A DNA stretch of 64,000 nt from Sipunculus nudus (Eukaryota > Annelida > Sipuncula > Golfingiida > Sipunculidae): assembly GCA_026874595.1 (NCBI GenBank), contig CM049308.1, forward strand, positions 40,410,527 through 40,474,526, written 5' to 3'. Position 1 is the first letter of the stretch. Each line of letters starts with the position of its first letter. A model generated the notes under the pieces. The model saw nothing but the letters and a program-made list of their open reading frames with translations, had not been told where the DNA came from and made no database searches. Shown piece after piece: positions 34,310-48,800 of the stretch. A program made the translations under genes and the position numbers.

Positions 34310-35620
34310 ACGAATAAATTAACACGCATCGTATCCGCTGTATAGCCGACAGTCAACAGTGTATGAATCCCCAATTAATCTTATGGCCTGTCACAATGAA
34401 AATAATAATAAAAAAAATGTGATTCACCTTAGTCACGTCTCGATCAGTACGCTAGACGTGAGAGGGAACCTGCCTAGATCAGGTATGTTATCTCAAAAAT
34501 TAGTTTACTGTTTATGTGTTTAGTCCGCTGGTGACATGTGTCATGTGGAGTGTGGTTGCGTATTGGGTATAGGGCACAGGACTTTTGACCGCAAGGTTAT
34601 GGGTTCGTGTCCCGTTCCAAGCGCCGTCTGTAAAGACTCTTAGCCAAAGTCTTTACAACAAGCGTGCACTCACTCTACCCAGGAGTGAATGGTTACTGGT
34701 CATAGACGGCAGGCCAATGTAGAACGAATAACCTTCTAGCGCTTGATATCGCTGCATGGGATGTATACTCCCCAGGGAATCGAGAAAAGCCACAAGAATG
34801 AACAGGCCGAAAGACTAGAAGGGCAAAGTGTAAAGATCAGGGATATTAGACTATAAACCCCAACCTTTACCTTTATGTAATTGAACATATTAATGGACAC
34901 TTTATAGGTCATAGAAAGCCGGCATAACGTCTTACCAATGCGTTATGAAATTCAACAGCACTTACCCGTAGGAAGATTCACTTATTTGTTTAGATAAAGT
35001 CAGTTTCCAAAGATTTTAATTTTTAACTGTTAGTGAAATAGCAAATGCTTAGAAACATGTCTGATTGAATATTTGAAGAAAACCGTGACACCCCCCCCCC
35101 CCCCCCACTTACAAAAAAGTCATGTGGGCTTGTAATAGCTTTGTGGGCTTCACTATGGCGATCATAATACAAAATGACGGCTTTAAGGTATCCTAAATTG
35201 AAATACACATTACTGGAGGAAATACTAAAAGTATATATGAATCTTATTTGTATCTGATAACTACCTTTGTTTCTTTATAAGTAAATTTAATTTTTATCTT
35301 AATCTTTACATTTTATTTACGTTCATCATAATTAAAATTATATTTGTGCAACCTCTGAGAGTTACGAGGTCATCGTAAGTGAAAACAGACCAATCACCTT
35401 TCGGTCTTTTCAGCCATATATTTCGACATTGAATACATTAATAATGTTATTGTAGTTTGATTGTGACAACCTTTAAATCATACATTTGGAACTATATAAT
35501 CATATAATATCTGGCCGACGGTGTGTATTTTAAACCAAGATTTAGAGTCTTTAATAAACACTAGTAATCCTTTTGGAAGGGCTGTAAAAGTACTGTATAA
35601 ATTCGCTAAATGTAATGAAC
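34310..35620. repeat. Segmental duplication, copy 2 (with SINE insertion)
   Basis: Direct repeat of 22520-23484, enlarged by the SINE at 34546-34873 and by a poly-C tract at about 35091-35107. It lies just upstream of exon 1 of the MFS gene. Confidence 0.85.
34546..34873 (+). mobile_element. tRNA-like SINE, copy 3 (best preserved)
   Basis: A tRNA-like head starts near GTGGTTGCGTATTGG and includes CACAGGACTTTTGACCG and a B-box-like GGTTCGTGTCC (34602-34612), i.e. an internal RNA polymerase III promoter. The body follows (CACTCTACCCAGGAGTGAAT, AACCTTCTAGCGC, AACAGGCCGAAAGAC) and the tail ends in ACTATAAACCCC. The paralogous segment at about 22727-22760 lacks the insert, which fixes its limits to within some ten bases. 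Because of the B box, a tRNA gene was considered, but the cloverleaf is incomplete. Confidence 0.88.
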
Positions 35621-35934
35621 TCTTTATATTTACGTTCCTGTAATATTACTAACCATATAAAGCATAGGTATTGCTTTATTAAGTTGTGTTCACTAGACTT
35701 CTGTTAAACATTTTCGTTGATTTCCTATGTTATATCCTGACAAATGTTGACAATGAAAAGAAGTAGAGTGATAAGATTCTTTAATCAGCCAGTGTGTGTG
35801 TTATCTTTATATCATTTTACATTATACGTTATAAAGTCTGGGCAATAAGCCTATAAGGTATCAGGTGACAGATAACTAGTGGGTTTCCTGTAACACTTGA
35901 AATGTCCATTAAAGTCCAACTCATTCATTTTCAG
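35621..35934. other. Sequence upstream of MFS exon 1
   Basis: Non-coding; ends in a good splice acceptor (CATTTTCAG, 35926-35934). A further upstream 5' exon is therefore possible; none was recognised. No promoter could be assigned. Confidence 0.4.
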
Positions 35935-36046
35935 AATTCCCAAGCAAACAAATGAAGATATCAGCCGCTGCGAGAAAATGAAGACCTCACCAGGTACACC
36001 TCAACACAACGTCCGACGGTCCCTGACGTTGGTCACTTTGTCGACG
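35935..36046 (+). CDS. MFS gene exon 1 (start codon exon)
   Basis: Follows the acceptor CATTTTCAG. The in-frame ATG at 35978 gives MKTSPGTPQHNVRRSLTLVT..., the N-tail and first half of TM1. The donor is ACG|GTTCGT, phase 0. The 43 bases before the ATG are 5' UTR or, less likely, more coding sequence. Confidence 0.75.
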
Positions 36047-36582
36047 GTTCGTATTGCACATGTGACTCTATTTTACTAATAAAAATCATCTCAAGACCAT
36101 GTGTCTTAATATTCATGCATTGATGTTATAAAAAAATATATCTCTTACGGAGGGCCTAAACACAGAAATAGATCATCAGACCATTTTGTATTAACTCCAG
36201 GTTCTTTTCTGATTATATCTTGCCCAGTGCATAATGCCTGACATTCAAAAGTCAAGTTGGCTTAACAGTAACAAATCATCGTTATATTACAAATACCTCC
36301 ATCCTCTTTCTATAGACCTTGCCTATTGTCAAAATCACAAGGAACTATAGCTTAATAGAATAAACGGGGTAAATATTATCTCTCTCTTTTTTTTGTTTGA
36401 ACACGCATCTAGTACAAATATTATTTTGTGTACTTTAGAATAATTAAGATTTTTACGTCAACCAATTTATTTTTACTTTGTTGGCTACAAAATGTAAAAG
36501 CATAATTTGTATCAGCTACAAATGTACTGCCTATTCCCTGTAAAAAGAAATATGGCCTTGTCGAAAAAGGAATAAGGATATA

Positions 36583-36640
<58 letters not shown>

Positions 36641-38725
36641 AGAAGCTGAAGCTGAAGCTTTTTGTTGACTAGAAAGGCTTAATAATGTGTCTATGAATTT
36701 TTTGTCTGCATGCATGCACAGACTTGATACATACTTGACAGGATGATACGTAAAAATGTATATTTAAGGAAAGAAACAAAACGAACATTTGGTCGCTTAA
36801 TGCCGGTCATTATCATTATGCATCATAGAGATATTCCATTGAGAGTGTGTTAAGAGCTTACTCTGTCATGAATTTATTGTACTTGTACAGCCCGGGATGT
36901 GGGTGGAGGGCCTTTGTGCCTGACACTTTTAGTCGAGGGTGCAGGGCCCGACCCCGGCAGTATCTTAAAGGCATTTTAAAACTTAAAATCTTGTTTTGAT
37001 GATCGGTTTTGTTTATTCTCAGCCTAAATATTGAAAATTTGAAATCCAGTAGGTTTTATTGTAACATTTGGTACCTTCATCCAAATTCAATAAACCTAGG
37101 AATGCATCTATCATTACAACTATAATTTGTATTTATCACTGAATGTCTGACAGCGATGACTCTTAAAGTTTGCTACAAATTCTTTGGCAGTCCTTTGTAC
37201 TATACACTTTGATGTCTAATAACACAATGAGGTTTATACATTTGAGGAACGGGGAGAGCATCGCCGAATGAACATATGCCCATGGTCCACGTAATTATAT
37301 CGTCCCGTCCTGGCCGCATCACCGGTGAGAGTACAGAGCTCACTACTTATGGCACAATCAGTACAGAAGGTGTGATATGTAATTGAATATCCCAGTATAT
37401 CAGCAGCAATACATTAAACATATTTTTCACAATGACTTTCAACACATTATAAATCATATCTACCCAGCGGTTCAGCTACGGGTAACAAGGAAAATTTAAA
37501 GTGATAGGAAAACAAATAGTTTCATGCCATCAAGTAAGATGTAAATACTGTAAGCACTTATCATCATAACTGCAATTAAGCTCCTCACGCACTGCAGTCG
37601 TCCAATACATCTTTTCGTGCAACCGCTGCTTTCCAAGGCAAGGTTTCTTGGGCAGGAACACCAGGGTGCACACAAAGCAATGAATTGTTTTCAAATCATT
37701 GATATCGCATTGTGCATTCAACTCAAATTTTAAACACACGAAACCCCCGCCCTCGCTAGTCATAGAACACCCGTTCTGGCATAGGTCTTAAAATCAGACC
37801 AATGAGAGCTTGTGTCCTCGTTCTCAAGTACATAAGCATAAAGCATAAAACGCATTTATTTTATTTCAAGTTCTATGAAACTGTGTTCTCGGTTTACTCT
37901 CACTCTATACATGTACATGTATAAATATGCAGCGTTCAGCAATAAAAAATATCGTCCAATGGTTCTAATACCAGACCTCCGCCAAGGCAGATCATTACCC
38001 CATATGAAATTGTCAGAAATGCAACATTTTTTCTGACGAAAATGGCTCCCATGCTGTACATATGGATCACCTCGAAAATTTAATCGATTGTTCTGGGTAT
38101 CATAAATTTCACCAAAATCCGTGGATAACTTTTTGAGTAATGTTGCTAACAGACAAACTAACGCCACCAAAAACATAAGCCTCGCCGTTTGGATGAGGTA
38201 TTAAGGTTCCAGGTGAAATCTGTGTTGTCAAAGGCGTCAAATTTTCTTCAAGGATTGGGGGAAGATTCGATGGAGTGTGAGGGTAGTCTTAGTTGGGACA
38301 ATTTTTTCATTAAGCTTTTATTGTCTGTGTGAAACATTTCATATATATTACCATACAGTATACTTTTTTAAAATTTGTTTCCAGTATAGGTTAACTCTCA
38401 ACCAGGTTAAGAAATGTTATATTTCATAGTAATCTCAGAAATTGAACCAACATGTAATAATTATTATGTTTTCTTTTTAGTATTTAGATATTATATTAAA
38501 ATAGGGGGAATAATTATATTGACCATCTGCCCTTGAAAACAAAAATGCCCCCCCCCCCCCCCATTTTGACGACCCTGCGTGTTGTGACAAGAAGTCCCGA
38601 TGATTTGTACGCGCAACGCACGTTATTTGAACTCTGATGTCAACGGTTCCATGATCGGGTGTTTCGATCTCCCCCCCCCCCCCCCCAATATATTCGAAGA
38701 GGAAATAATATGAGGTAAGACCTTT

Positions 38726-38769
<44 letters not shown>

Positions 38770-40271
38770 CGACTTAATTTACCCAACTATTCTCTGCAAA
38801 AGAATTTACATTCACTTTATTTAAACATGGAGAAAGGCTGGTAATAAATTCGCTATTGGCAGTATTGCGTGCATAAAACCGTTGCAATCATGAGTTACAC
38901 ATGTTCATAGTAACACCAGTCATCGAGAACTTGAAAGAGTCCCAGCATTGTAAAAGTACAATGACCGCTTTTAAACAACCGTCAACAAACAATTTATAAT
39001 TCGGCTTCAGCGATTGAAACTAAACAAACCAGGCCACTATAAATGGAGCACATCAATAATCTCTTATAAAGTGTTAACATTATTACTTTGACCGTCGTTC
39101 CTTGAAAATGTCCGAGAAATCATTTATCATACAAAGGGTTAAAGACATATCTTATTACCGACCCTATTTTTAGCCTTGCCGGTAAGTACGACAAATTGAA
39201 GGGCTGTCGTTCGGTTACGCTTATTTACACATTCACTCAAATGGTTTTCTAATTCACTGGTTGTAATATTTACTAATTATTACCAAGTCTAAAACTAGAC
39301 GAAAGTCACCCATCCATTTTTTTTGCCTTGCCACCAAGCGTGCATATGAAAAAGAAGAAAGGGTTTATTATTTGAAATGGGCTCATGATTATAATATGGT
39401 AAGTTATTCAAAAGTTATTCCTACATTATAGAAAGTGTTCAAAATGCACATTAAATCGTTATTCACAAAGCAAAGAATCCGAGAAAGTTTTGTCCTTATT
39501 TATACCACCTGATCATTTTGAGGTTAAAAAGAAATCATAAGAATGAAATATAGTACTTATTCAACAAAAAGTCATATTGTTGTAATCGAATACATGCACA
39601 TATACATTATACTTATTGTATTTTGATTTTTTTAAAACTTTTCTATTGGGGGTTTTAAAACATTTGGGTAGAGGGATAAAAAAAACTCTCAGTGTTTGGT
39701 CATTGTTAATTATACATTCACTGAGGATGTTCTCTAATTAACTTGGCGTATAATTTACTAATTATTACCAAGTATTGACCATACTTAATTAATTTATCCA
39801 TTCTTTTTTTTTTTCTTAGCATACACCATGCAGATACATCTGCATGGTTAGCAAAACTGTAAATGTAAAAAAAGAATGGATTGTTTATGTGAAAAGGGCT
39901 GACGATTATAACATGGTAGGTTTCTCCAGACTTATTTCTAAATCATAACAAGTGTTAATAATGCAAACGGAATGTGTATCACAAAGCAATATAAAGCCAA
40001 GATTGTTCTGTTTTGCTGAGTATAAAGGAGGCGATGAATAATTTGAATGGTAATAAATTTTATAAGACAAATGAGGTAAGAATACAAGGTCTATATGTAT
40101 ATGTATCGTTTTAAAAAAGTACAAGTATATACAGTGTATTATGTTTATAATTTTTAATGTATTAATTTTACGGTTCACGTGATTTAACATTTTACTTGTT
40201 AATGATATTTCGGCAAAACATTGTAAGCTTTCCAACATTTGCAGTCCGTCCTTTAAACAACCCCCTCTCTC

Positions 40272-40328
<57 letters not shown>

Positions 40329-42834
40329 TTTCTCGAAAGTTCTAATTGGCGGGTTCACAGACCAGGGAGGACAGCTAATTAATTATCAAGACGTGTAATG
40401 AAAAATGTTGGCACCACTGCTATCACACGATCTTCAAACCACGCAAACACATATGATATCTGCAAATTGCACCACTGTATACATACGTGTATGTGTATAT
40501 TTTTTAAATTTTGATTTATGTATCTCATCTCATTTTCAGATCAATTCTCTGTACCATTCCTTACCCATCACGCAATTAAGGAATATGTTGACACGGAAAC
40601 CGTGATTATTTCGACCGGCGCATCGATTATACGCAGACATATTGTTTGGTGGAAGACTTTTATACATGAATAAAATATTATAATGGGATTAGTGTATGTT
40701 TCACTGAGACGTACCAGCCTTGCAAACATCGTATAAGACACCTTGCATCACCTGCTGTTTGTCGATTGTATGTTACTGCGACTTGGTATAATTTGTTTTG
40801 TGAAACAGACAAGGACTAATTATATAATACGGATTTACTTCACAAAAGGATCTGGAATCACAACACGTACACAAAAACACTCAAACAGTTAATAAAATGT
40901 ATTCATGATGTACACCAGCTACTATCAAACTTTATACAATGATCAGCACACCCTAGGGCCCCTTTGATGTTCATTTTTGTCGTAATTTTTGTGTGTGCGG
41001 ATGAGAGACTGCCATGAGAGATGCCATACTATATAATATAGGTGGATATATGTTGATGCTTTTCGGCTGTTGCACATTTTAAACAAATAGATCTTTTCAA
41101 CTAGTACTAAATAAAACAAAGTGTTAACTTAAACCATTTAAACTAGAAGGGTTTATTATATTTACTAAGTTGTAGTCCTTGTAATTACAAACTTTCTTTG
41201 AGTAATACTTTTAGAGTTATATATTCAATCATATTACCAATCAAACTGTTTCCCTTCAATATGGACATATGACGTATTATTAATTTATTCTATATGATAT
41301 GACATTAAATCCCAGACTACCTTCTTACATGTATATATATAGAAATTTTCATGAACGGTTCCAGGAAGAACCCTTATGTTGGTTTCTCAGAAGATCCGTT
41401 TATGAAGTTTACATAAAGAACCCTTAGGTTTCCATAAAAACCGGAGAGGGTTCCATGAAGAACCCTGAATAGAGGGTTCTACATGTAACCTTTTTCATGG
41501 AGCGCTGGATTCTCAATATCGATTTACTTCAATAGCAGCACATAGTTGTTTTTGTCAGCACTACAGAGCCTTAAGTGACTATGTGAGAGTATAATGTGTT
41601 CACCTTAATAATGGAGTCTAATGTACTCTACTTTGTAAGTTAAAAGCAACATGTACAATATCGTCTAAATAATGAGAAATTATTAACAAGGTGTATCATT
41701 GTTTTCTAATGTACTTTTATCAAAATGATTTATTCTCCCCTTGTAGGTGTGCGCCGGTTTCAGCATTACGTTTCCTTTCCCCTTTGCGCCCGACATGGTC
41801 CTGGTAGGTATTGCGTTAACAGGATTGAGGTAGAAAATGTTGTTTTAATGAAAAAATAAACATACTACGACTCTCTCAAGCATTCTGATGATAGCTAACA
41901 AAATGAGTAGAACATCCTCGGTTTGCATGTTCGTCATCAGCAATATTCTTATTCTTCTTGTCTCTTAAAGATACCTGCACAACTCCTTCTTGAAATGGAT
42001 TGAACGTTGACTGAGCGTTTATCGGCAGTATGACTACATGTATTAAGAAATTATCACATTTTAGAGTCATAAGTAATCCCAGAGACATACTATTTTTGTG
42101 TTTTAGTTAGATTTGTCGCATTTTCATGGCACTTTAATAATTTTCAATTCCAGAGTTTCGGTTACCGTGAGGAAATCAAAGGTTTTTATGTGGGTCTCGT
42201 TTTATCAAGCCTATTTCTGGGCAGATGCATTGGCGGGTAAGCTTTGTGTATTACTGATACTGATTTTTCTTGTACGTATTAAAATGAAAAGGAAAGTCAC
42301 TTTAAAAACAGCCCTTTTTAACAACATTAAAATAAATTAAGTATTCCAAACGCTTTAATTAACAACATTTTATACAGAATCGTATAAATGTGAATGTGAA
42401 GCTAACATTACTACTTAAAATTGATGTGAATATTTCGTATAAATCAAGATTGCACATTAATAGGTACCCAGCCGGCCTGCTGTCTGACTGGGCCGGAAGA
42501 AGGCCTGTCCTGTGGCTTTCTCCAGCAATAGCGGGAAGTATGGATTTAGCATTCGGTTTCTCCAAGTCACTCCCTGTTGCTTTATTAATACGCCTGATCA
42601 GTGGGATATTCAACAGTAAGATAATTTGTTTATTGTCAGTTATATTTGACATTAAACGAAAAATGTCGAACACAATAGAATAAATTTTCGTAAGCTCTAT
42701 CGCAAATAATCGCTGCCAAGGTAACATTAAAGATATTATTTAAAGACTTGAAGAGAGTGTGCTATACATATGTATTTTAGAATGTACCTGATATCATGAA
42801 AAAGCTATTTTTCCAACTTGTGACTGATTGCATA

Positions 42835-42880
<46 letters not shown>

Positions 42881-45800
42881 TTTTAATTAAATCTATTTTT
42901 TGTTCGGGTATTTCTTTACAGGCATCCAAGCTGTGCAGTACTCGTTGGTATATGATGTATGCGACAATAGCAATCAAGGACTTGGTACTATTCTCGTGTC
43001 AGTAGGCGGGGGCATTGGAGTTTTCTGTGGACCTCTACTGGCAGGTATATATTAACTTAAATCCACGAAATCGAGTCCGTGTTATATGTGGGCAGAGCTA
43101 TGGGAGTAACCGTTTATTTTAATATACGACCACTGACAAATAATTTAAATGAAAACTTTCTTCTGTGTATCAACATAAACCACATTCATAAAAACCTTAG
43201 GTTATGTTATACTTCTGAAAACAGTTGATATAAATCCATGACAACTTTATGTTTATTACCAGGTTATCTGGCCGAACCTGCAGATAAATATCCACACATT
43301 TTTTCTGAAAAAGGATTGTTCGGTATTCATCCATTTTTATTGCCTTCCCTCGTGGTTGCAACATTTCTTTGGTCAGTTAGTCTTTTAAATATTATCTTTT
43401 TGGATGAAACAAAGATATTTAGGTAAGTGTGACCCTTTATCACTGAACTATCTCAAATATCGCATTTCTCACTTCCATGATTCATCATAAATTAAATTAG
43501 GAAAATGCGTAAAAATCAATGTACATATATGAAATCTTTGTTTTTCCTTTCTTGGTGTAAATTCTCGAAATGCGCACATACTGGAATCATGGGAATTGTC
43601 TCGGCGAATAATTGATGATAATAGTTGGTAAAAGTCACGATATCATATGCGTGATTCTGTGCATGATAGGAACACTTTCCTCTATAAGATGATATACTAA
43701 GATGATTTTCAGTCAATTCTTTTACATTTTGGAAAGAATATTAAAATTAAATGAATGCAGTAATGTTTATTTATTTGTTGCCTGAATATATATATATATT
43801 ATATTATATTAATATATTAAAATGATATAACCTTTTTAAATAAACCTTGAAAGACTCTCCCAGTTCGGGGTCATATTTAAAAAAATATTGTTTCATTACA
43901 AATTAGCCAAGAACAAAAATCCAATAATAACTCAACTGTGCAGAGAATACATTATCAGATAAGAAAGCGCTTTAAACTCAGAGGTGACAAATTAAAGGAC
44001 CAGCAAGCGGATCCAGAGACCCTCTTAATTTCTAAAGGTAAAGTAAAACAATTATCCTCATCTTTATAAACATAAACACATTTTAAACGAAGCCAACTGA
44101 GACGATTTAAGCTTAATTGTTACTTTAATTGGGATATTTTGATAAGGTGTAATTTTAATGCATTTCTATTTATGTACTCGATTTTTGTTATTAATTTTCA
44201 GTAATTATGAATTTATTAAGATGTATATGTCATTTTGTAAATCCGATGTCTTGTATTCCACAGAGAAAGATCAGGCCTTTTCTTTATGCAATTTCACATT
44301 GTGCCGCCTATTAAGGTAAATATACTTTTCATTTCTTCTCTGTATAAATGAAATTACTTATATTGTGAAAGTTTACATTTAGAATCGAGAAATTTTTTCA
44401 AAGGATCTTTACAAAATGTTTCTTCATATAAAGTATTTTTATCACCAGAGGTAGGTTGTGTATTGCAGGAAGAAAGAGGTTCAATTGACAACAGCTGCTG
44501 AAGCAATTCAAGGTTTCAGTTACATCGGGCTTGAAGACGCTGTCACGGTTTGGAGCTCCACTGTGACAAGACTTGGTGAGACAAACTTTAACTAAACATG
44601 GTTTGCCCTTAAAACAGTTCGATGTCAATTACATATGAATTCGTCTGATAACTGATAATTTTGATAATATAATTATTGAAAACATAAACATATGAAAACA
44701 TGGAACATATTTATGAATCCCAACGAACCGATGAGCAACGCCTGAAGTGGGTTAAGTCAATATGAATCATCATTAATATCAATTAATTCAACAAATTTGA
44801 GGTGCGGGCTACAGTACTTAATTTTAATTTACTTTTTAAAGCCTTTTGGAATTCACACCCTTGCACATATAATATGAACGATACCACAAAATACATCGCC
44901 CTGGGAAGAAATACATATCATCAGGAAATAACTGTAGGGTTATTTATTTCGTTTGCTCTGTGATACAAATCAGCACAGCAGATACAGAAGTATATGTAAG
45001 GCAATCTTACCCTTGACACGATGTGAGTGAGCCGACTGTGTCTGAGATACCGATACATCCGCAGCTAAAAAACAAACGGATATCCTTTACCGAGTCTAAA
45101 TTACAATTCTACGAATATCTATAAGGAGGTCTTAGTGTCAAAATTACTCTGAACAGATGAGACTTCTGACGTGGCGGTTCGCCGGCATACAGGATTCAAG
45201 AGAAGAATAAAACAATTTAAATTTCCAAAATAAGTGTAGCAACAGAGATATATAACATTATGTTCTTGCTTATTGGATAATTACTCCAATTGTACACTGC
45301 CTGCCATCGTTGGACATATTTCACGCACTTTGATTTGACGACTACCTGCATTTACCGATAGCGATTAACCGTCGTCAGTGCGGTCGTCCGTATGTCTTTC
45401 CTGAAACAAGGCCTATATCGTATTCGTTTGACCTATACATTCTAAATTGACATCAAGGTAGTTCCTTGGTAAATATCTTTGCCTTCCAAAAGATAGGTCT
45501 TTGTGACCAATATTTTGGGTTATCCGCGTTTATGTGTTTTTAGCACTAAGATAATCAGACTTGTGTTAGTGTTCTGGGCTGAAAAACAGACCTTTTCACT
45601 CAATCTTAAACCTAAAATCTTGTACATAAACTGCACATAAAATTGTTACCATGCAAAAATTGGCCCAGCCAGTTCTACAGAACTGTTGCTGACACAACTG
45701 AACAATTTAAACATTTTCAGTTGATGGCGGTTCGTTGTCCGCTGAAAAAAACAGGCATCCTGGCTCCGCACATAGCTGCGCTTCAAGCTCCGCTTGATGA

Positions 45801-48800
45801 CAATTTATGGTCGAATTTTAATTGTATCCTCTGCATTCTCGCATCATCGACCGTTTCGATTATGACATTATAACTGTGTTAGCATAGCCATGTATCTGTT
45901 GTCTGCAGAACTGAAACCAGCCAGCGAGGTGTGCACACAGCCTTTGTTGTTACGTTTGAACTACAGCTCACCGGCCGGGCATCCTATGTGCCCAAGGCTC
46001 TAAGCAAACCATGTCTGGGGCCATTCTCTCTGAGTCTGTGGCCTGTTCAGACGGTTACCGGGGCAATGAGCTGTCACTCAAAACAAAATGAACAACATTG
46101 GCTCCGTGTATTCCTCACTTAGCTGTGTCTTCCAGCACAAGGTCTCATCTGATTGGACAAAAGTACAGCGCTCCCCTCTGGTGTAGCAATTCAGGATACG
46201 AGGTCATAACAAACAGCGCTTACGATATAGGTAGTAGGTCTATAGGTAAGGCGCTGTGTAAAAAGCGTATACTGATTTAACCCCAGACAGTCAGACGTAG
46301 CACAAATTTCGCATATGTCCTTTGTTACGGAACCTAATATAAACAGATCACGTATGCGTGATGAACACAAATTTTGTAATGGAGATAAAAAAATCAGATT
46401 CTGCAACACTAGGCAGCGTGAAATGTCTAGGGGAACAAATAAAGAAGTCAGTGGTTTTTTGTTAACAAATAACCATAATTTATTCTTAAAACAACCCTAA
46501 TATTACAATACACTTAATCAATACATTTATACAGTAAAGCAGCGGTATAACAACAAATCAATATAATCACACAGTTAAATACACAAAGTGCACATTACCT
46601 GGATACCACCACAGTCACAACAATAAGTTCTTTAAATGTATACTCTCGGAGAATAACAGTCCAGTGTAAAGCTCTTGTAATAATCCAGAAAGTAAACTGA
46701 AGTCCAAATGCATAAAATCCAGGAGAAAGGCTGAAGAAAATCTATAATTGCCGCACTCGTCGGATAAAGTCCCACAAACCGACAGACACGCCTCTGCGTC
46801 TGCTAGAATCTTTTCTGCTGCTGCTCTCGGCTCTAAAACACAGCCCCTTTATATACTCTTCACCCCAAGCCGAGAATTTCACACTTCTCGAACAGTCTAA
46901 AAGATCTTACACAACACAGTAAACACACTTTACAGGAATCATCTAGAAGAACATCGCTGTGTGTATCTCTACATACCAGGGTCAACAAGTGACTCACGAC
47001 CAGGCGAGAAAACCCAAGGCTAGCATGACAACAAGAGTTCAACTAATACGGATTAAACCGAGAATGTAACAAGCGTCCAGGCAAGAGCGCCACAACATGA
47101 GTTACGCCCGTGTCACACAATAAAAAGAGCACCTGTAACACTCCCCCTCCTGCAAGAAAAAAGAAAGTTTTCTCGGAAACCTTTCTTTTTGGGATCACAA
47201 TCACTAAATTTTTACAACATCTCAAAAATCATATTATTTACAACATTATATAAACATCTTGTTTACAACATTTCATAAACATCTCGATAAACAATCAGCA
47301 AGTACATTGTCTTTCCCTTTAATGTGTATGATATCAAGATTGTAATCCTGTAAGAACAACCTCCATCTCAACAATCTTTGATTTTTACACTTCAACTTGT
47401 TCATGAACGTGAGGGGATTGTGATCACTGAAGACAATGATAGGCCTGATTGATGAAGTAACATAAACTTCAAAATGTTGCAATGCCAAAATCTAAGCCAA
47501 ACATTCTTTTTCAATAGTGGAGTAGTTTTTCTGGTTTGCATTAAACTTTCTTGAGAAATAACAAATCGGATGATCTATGCCATCTTTGCCTTCTGGTACC
47601 AGCACAGCACCAGCAGCAGTATCACTAGCATCTACAGCTAACTTAAAAGGTACAGAAAAGTCTGGAGCTGCTAAAACTGGTGAACTTTGCAGAATTGCTT
47701 TCAAATTCTGAAATGCATTTTCACACTGAACATTCCATACAAACTTTTCTTTCTTCTTTAACAATTTAGTCAAAGGTTTAGCTACAGCAGCAAAATTTGG
47801 ACAAAACTTCCTGTAGTATCCAACCACACCAAGAAAACGAATTATTTGCTTTTCGTTTTCTAGTCTTGGAAATACAGGAATAGCACTTATTTTAGCATCA
47901 ACAGGTTTTACCTGACCCTGCCCTACATTATGACCCAAAAATGTTACTTGTGCATGACAAAACTCAGATTTTACTAAGCTGACGGTCAGACGTGCTTCAC
48001 TGAGTCTTTCGAAGAGGTCGCGAAGAATTTGCATATGTTTCTCCCAGGTGTCGCTGTACACGATAAGGTCATCAATATATGCGTCGCAGCCCTGAATGTC
48101 CTTGACAACCATATGGATGAGGCGCTGGAACGTGGCTGGCGAATTATCATACCAAACGGCATAACTTTATACTGGTACAGTCCTTGCGGCGTCACAAATG
48201 CGGACACTTCTTTCGCTCGTTCTGTCAGGGGAACTTGCCAGAATCCTTTTAGCAAGTCAAACTTGGAGACATATCTGCAGCTACCGGCTCTATCAATATA
48301 ATCATCGATCCTCGTTATCGGGAACGTGTCATGTTGACAGAGTTCAGTTTTCGATAATCTGTGCACATACGGTAACTTCCATCAGGTTTTGGCACAAGAA
48401 TACATGGTGAACTCCAGTTACTGTTACTATGTTCAATAAAATCATTGTCCAGCAAATTTTGAATCTCATCCTGTAGATACTTTTGCTTTTCTGGATTCAG
48501 TCTATAAGGATGTTGCTTGACTGCGCTTGACTCGCCAACATCGACATCATGGCACAACATGTTATTTCGCGTTGGAATGTCACTAAACAAATGTTCAAAA
48601 TTCCGCAGCAGGTTCTTGAGGTCTTGTTGTTGTTGTGCGATAAGGTGTGACAGTTTGGCATCCAGGGTTTTAAGCACGTCTTAGTTTTTTAATGGCACTG
48701 TACCACACTGAATGTCTACATCACACTTACAATCAGTATCTACTTTAACTGGGTCAGGGTCAGTTTTTACACAATTAACAGCATTAACATTTTGCACAAC

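Larger units (their letters stand above)
36047..41746 (+). other. MFS intron 1 (5.7 kb)
   Basis: Holds (TA)n at 36588-36637 and 38730-38768, poly-C tracts near 38550 and 38680, a long (GA)n at 40274-40322, a local tandem duplication (39230-39610 with 39712-40090), a MITE-like patch near 37600-37815, and a GGTTCC/GAAGAACCCT palindromic patch at 41340-41500. Small open frames (37530-37763, 37856-38176) have no recognisable domain. Confidence 0.7.

Noticed and set aside
34546-34620. tRNA gene suggested by the GGTTCGTGTCC B box
   Set aside because: No complete cloverleaf or acceptor stem; the sequence continues into a repeat body shared with two other copies, so it is a SINE head.
37856-38176. 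106-codon minus-strand frame in intron 1
   Set aside because: Overlaps a dispersed-repeat-like segment, lacks a recognisable domain and is antisense within an intron.
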